Shown here: positions 5,558-8,397 of the stretch, one piece after another
Layout: every line of letters starts with the position of its first letter
Numbering within the stretch: the first letter of the stretch is position 1
Source: Bacteroidota bacterium
GTDB taxonomy: Bacteria > Bacteroidota > Bacteroidia > Flavobacteriales > Flavobacteriaceae
Direction: 5' to 3'
Assembly (NCBI GenBank): GCA_015767395.1
Contig: JADWMI010000099.1
Coordinates: 1-8,397, forward strand
Length of the DNA: 8,397 nt
Made by a program: the position numbers and the translations under genes
Notes under the pieces: model-generated
Database searches by the model: none
The model's input: the letters and a program-made list of their open reading frames with translations, nothing else
What the model was told of the DNA's origin: nothing

Positions 5558-7282
5558 ATGAGTTTAAAAAAAATATTCCCTTTTTTAATTTGGCTTCCAT
5601 TAACAAAAAAAACGTGGAAAGATGATTTAATTGCGGGTATTACAGGAACTATAATTGTAATACCACAGGCAGTTGCATTTGCAATGATTGCAGGTTTACC
5701 ACCTATTTATGGTTTTTACACAGCCATGATTACACCAATAATTGCCGCCTTGTTTGGTTCTTCATACCATTTAATTTCTGGTCCAACCACTACAGGTTCA
5801 ATAGTTGTTTTTGCCATTATCAGCAAATTTGTAAACCCAGAATCCGATTTAGAAGCCTTTATTTCAATGGCCATCGTTTTGTCGTTTATGGCGGGTGTTA
5901 TTAAATTATTGATGGGGTTGGCAAAAATGGGAAAATTAGTCAATTTTGTATCACATTCTGTAGTTATAGGTTTTGCTGCTGGAGCAGGAATTTTAATTGC
6001 TTTCAAACAATTAAAACATGTGTTTGGGATAAAAGTACCACAAGGAAGTTCTTTTTACGAAATTATCTCTTATATAATTTCACATATAGACGAAACAAAT
6101 TTATATGTTTTAGGAGTGGCGCTTGGAACACTTTTATTGGCTCTTTTAATAAAAAAAATAAAATATATTACGAGATTGTATTTGTTAATAGCCATGATAC
6201 TAGGAAGTGTTTTGGCTATTTTATTGGGAGGTGATTTACACGGAATAGAGACCGTTGGTGATGTGCCTTCAAACTTACCCCCATTTAAGATTCCAGATTT
6301 TAATTTTGAAGACATGAGACTCTTAACAGCTGGTGCGGTGACATTGGCATTGTTAGGATTGGTTGAGGCTGTTTCAATTGCAAGAGCGGTTGGATTACAT
6401 ACACACCAAAAATTAGATAATAATCAAGAGTTTATAGGACAGGGATTATCAAATATAATTTCAAGTTTTTTCTCGTCTTATGTGAGCTCAGGATCTTTTA
6501 CACGTTCGGGAGTCAATTATCAAGCAGGAGCCAAAACACCATTATCAGCAATAATTTCGGCTTTTGGGTTAATGATAGTCGTTTTGTTTTTTGCAAAATA
6601 TGCTTCGTTTTTACCAAAACCAGCAATGGGAGGCATTATTTTATTGGTTGGTTATAATTTAATTGACTTTCATCACATAAAGCAAATAATAAAAAGCAGC
6701 AAACGAGAATCTATTGTTTTAGGAGTAACGCTATTAGGAACCTTGTTTTTAGAGTTAGAAACCGCTTTGTTTTTGGGGATTTTAATTTCATTATTTTTCT
6801 ATTTAGAAAAAACCTCTAAACCAAATATTGCCATTTTTGGAAAAAATAAAGACGATAGGTTTATCAATATTATTAGAGATAAAACAACCAAAGAATGTCC
6901 TCAACTTAAAATAATTAGAATTGATGGCTCTATATATTTTGGAGCGGTAGAAGTGATTTCCAATTATTTTGCTGATTTATATGAAAAAGGAGAAGAAAAG
7001 CATTTATTGATTTTAGCACACGGAATTAATTTTGTGGATTTGGCAGGTGCAGAATGGCTTACAAATGAAGTGTTGAAATGGCAAAAACGTGGAGGTGGAA
7101 TTTATTTTGTAGGTTTAAAATTGATTAGTCAGGATGTTTTAAGAAGTGGTGGTTTTGCAAAAGTCATTGGAGATAAAAATTTTTTTACAGATAAAAACAC
7201 TGCTATTTCAAGTATATATTCAACATTAGACACAGGAATTTGTAGCACTTGTGAAATTAAATTGTTTAAAGAGTGTCAATAA
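5558..7282 (+). CDS. SulP (SLC26-type) inorganic anion transporter with C-terminal STAS domain
   Basis: The 574-residue protein is a complete SulP-family secondary transporter of the inner membrane. The transport domain spans about 1-415. It opens with the family signature around helix 1 (GLPPIYGFYTAM, 46-57). The helix 3 substrate-site region is GPTTTGSIVV (75-84), helix 8 contains LLGLVEAVSIARA (265-277) with conserved E270, and helix 10 starts near SGSFTRSGVN (311-320). A STAS domain follows at about 445-558. In its signature loop, NFVDLAGAEWL (491-501), the usual phosphorylatable Ser/Thr is Ala496. The tail ends in C562, C565 and C573, a CxxCx7C cluster. SulP substrates include sulfate, bicarbonate, chloride and dicarboxylates, and sequence alone does not decide. 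The GPTTTG helix 3 motif differs from the GPVAMDS of the next gene, so the two may move different anions. The start is set by MSLKKIFPFL leading directly into helix 1. A second sulP begins nine bases downstream. Confidence 0.93.
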   Translation: MSLKKIFPFLIWLPLTKKTWKDDLIAGITGTIIVIPQAVAFAMIAGLPPIYGFYTAMITPIIAALFGSSYHLISGPTTTGSIVVFAIISKFVNPESDLEAFISMAIVLSFMAGVIKLLMGLAKMGKLVNFVSHSVVIGFAAGAGILIAFKQLKHVFGIKVPQGSSFYEIISYIISHIDETNLYVLGVALGTLLLALLIKKIKYITRLYLLIAMILGSVLAILLGGDLHGIETVGDVPSNLPPFKIPDFNFEDMRLLTAGAVTLALLGLVEAVSIARAVGLHTHQKLDNNQEFIGQGLSNIISSFFSSYVSSGSFTRSGVNYQAGAKTPLSAIISAFGLMIVVLFFAKYASFLPKPAMGGIILLVGYNLIDFHHIKQIIKSSKRESIVLGVTLLGTLFLELETALFLGILISLFFYLEKTSKPNIAIFGKNKDDRFINIIRDKTTKECPQLKIIRIDGSIYFGAVEVISNYFADLYEKGEEKHLLILAHGINFVDLAGAEWLTNEVLKWQKRGGGIYFVGLKLISQDVLRSGGFAKVIGDKNFFTDKNTAISSIYSTLDTGICSTCEIKLFKECQ

Positions 7283-7291
7283 TTGAACAGA

Positions 7292-8397
7292 ATGAATTTT
7301 AAAAATATACTTCCAGTTTTAGGCTGGCTTCCAAACTATAAAAAAGCTTGGTTGAAAGGAGATTTAGGAGCAGGATTAACTGTGGGTGTGATGTTAATTC
7401 CACAAGGAATTGCCTATGCAATGATTGCTGGATTACCGCCAATTTATGGATTGTATACAGCAATGATTCCACAAATAGTATATGCTATATTCGGTACATC
7501 TCGTCAATTAGCGGTTGGTCCTGTAGCAATGGATTCATTAATTGTGGCATCGGGTGTTGGGGCCATTGCCGCAGTAGGATCAGAATATTTTATTTTCCTT
7601 GCGATTTTATTAGCGTTAATCATGGGCGCAATTCAGGTGCTATTTGGTATATTTAGAATGGGGTTTTTAGTCAATTTTTTATCTAAACCGGTAATTAGTG
7701 GCTTTACCTCTGCCGCAGCTTTGATAATAGCATTGAATCAGTTGAAATATTTATTTGGAGTAAATATGCCTAGAAGTAATCAACTTCAAGTTATTTTGTA
7801 TGAAGCTTTCAAGCAAATTAATAATATCAATTGGCCATCATTTGTTATAGGAAGTATTGGTATTGTATTAATTGTTTTTTTGAAAAAGAAATATAAGAAA
7901 ATACCTGGTTCTTTGGTAGCAGTGGTATTTGGTGTTTTGGCAGTTAAAATATTTCAATTGGAACAATATGGCGTAAGTATTTTGGGCGAAATTCCGCAAG
8001 GACTTCCTTCTTTTAAAGTACCACAATTAAATCGTGAAATTTTGGAGCAATTGGCTCCTTTAGGACTTACATTAGCCTTAATTGGGTTTTTGGAGGCTAT
8101 TTCTGTAGCAAAATCTATTGAAGCCAAACACAATGATTACAAAGTAGATGCTAATAAAGAATTAATAGCATTGGGCTTGGGGAATATGGTAGGTGCTTTT
8201 TTTCAAAGTTATCCCTCAACCGGTGGTTTTTCTAGAACCGCAGTAAATAATAGTACTGGTGCAAAAACACCGCTGGCATCTATATTTTCGGCTTTGGTAG
8301 TTGCATTTACTTTATTGTTTTTAACACCCCTATTTTTTTATTTACCTAAAGCTATTATCGCTTCTATCATTATAGTTGCTGTTTTTGGTTTGTTAGA
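7292..8397 (+). CDS. Second SulP-family anion transporter (3' end outside window)
   Basis: An open frame from ATG 7292 runs unbroken for 368 codons plus two bases to the window edge. The start lies nine bases after the previous stop, so both genes are almost certainly one operon. The protein starts MNFKNILPVLGWLP and has the SulP helix 1 signature (GVMLIPQGIAYAMIAGLPPI, 32-51). Helix 3 has GPVAMDSLIV (76-85), helix 8 has LALIGFLEAISVAKS (261-275) with E268, then DANKELIALGLGN (286-298) and the helix 10 entry YPSTGGFSRTAVN (307-319). This form is close to the common sulfate-transporter-like SulP pattern. The end of the transport domain and any STAS domain fall beyond the window. It is clearly paralogous to the upstream protein but divergent at both substrate-facing motifs, so this is an old duplication or independent pairing rather than a recent copy. 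The substrate is not determinable here. Confidence 0.93.
   Translation, partial: MNFKNILPVLGWLPNYKKAWLKGDLGAGLTVGVMLIPQGIAYAMIAGLPPIYGLYTAMIPQIVYAIFGTSRQLAVGPVAMDSLIVASGVGAIAAVGSEYFIFLAILLALIMGAIQVLFGIFRMGFLVNFLSKPVISGFTSAAALIIALNQLKYLFGVNMPRSNQLQVILYEAFKQINNINWPSFVIGSIGIVLIVFLKKKYKKIPGSLVAVVFGVLAVKIFQLEQYGVSILGEIPQGLPSFKVPQLNREILEQLAPLGLTLALIGFLEAISVAKSIEAKHNDYKVDANKELIALGLGNMVGAFFQSYPSTGGFSRTAVNNSTGAKTPLASIFSALVVAFTLLFLTPLFFYLPKAIIASIIIVAVFGLL

Noticed and set aside
5034..6315. Minus-strand open frames at 5034-5309, 5716-6006 and 6070-6315
   Set aside because: They are antisense to conserved coding sequence of ruvB and the first sulP and translate to peptides with no family features.
7348..7656. 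Open frame of 102 codons on the + strand
   Set aside because: It is a frame-shifted shadow of the second sulP gene, whose own frame from 7292 is open to the window end and gives clear SulP motifs. The shadow translation is rich in Cys, Asn and Arg with no family resemblance.
1..8397. Mobile elements, CRISPR arrays, tRNA or rRNA genes, riboswitches, toxin-antitoxin or defence genes
   Set aside because: No transposase, integrase, regularly spaced repeats, cloverleaf or structured leader was seen. The window is almost fully occupied by six conserved genes and a fragment, with gaps under 100 bases.

Overview
The window looks like part of the chromosome of a marine or aquatic member of the Bacteroidota, most likely class Flavobacteriia. 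It is strongly AT-rich, all genes lie on the + strand, and start codons are not preceded by Shine-Dalgarno sequences. Several intergenic gaps carry the Bacteroidota -7 promoter element TAnnTTTG. The protein types (ActE/ActF, a CoxB with the CNKIC copper motif, and RuvB starting MNEN) also fit that group. This placement is inferred from sequence features; no database search was possible.

Region 1 (1-4378) is respiratory. It opens inside the last part of actE, the monoheme cytochrome c subunit of Alternative Complex III. Next come actF (160-1491), a rho-independent terminator with a promoter-like box at its 3' edge, coxB (1585-2592) and coxA (2627-4378). Together these encode the end of a menaquinol:cytochrome c oxidoreductase and the catalytic core of an A1-type aa3 cytochrome c oxidase. 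The two complexes are known to form a supercomplex in Flavobacterium johnsoniae. Electrons pass from quinol through ACIII to the CuA centre of CoxB and then to the heme a / heme a3-CuB centre of CoxA. No subunit III or assembly gene follows coxA; a strong hairpin terminator ends the cluster.

Region 2 (4443-5478) is ruvB, the Holliday-junction branch-migration motor. Its -7 box lies only five bases before the start codon, so its mRNA may be leaderless.

Region 3 (5479-8397) holds two tandem SulP-family anion transporter genes nine bases apart. The first is complete with a C-terminal STAS domain and a terminal cysteine cluster. The second is cut by the window end. The 79-base gap before them is the densest regulatory stretch: an exact TGTGA-N6-TCACA CRP-like palindrome, a second perfect palindrome, and a -7 box overlapping the latter, spaced as in a class II activator-dependent promoter.

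Most of the window is conserved core metabolism. I do not see a new defence, mobile or RNA-based system. The points most worth following are the sulP control region, the paired divergent SulP proteins, the possible leaderless ruvB transcript and the lysine in the CuA motif.
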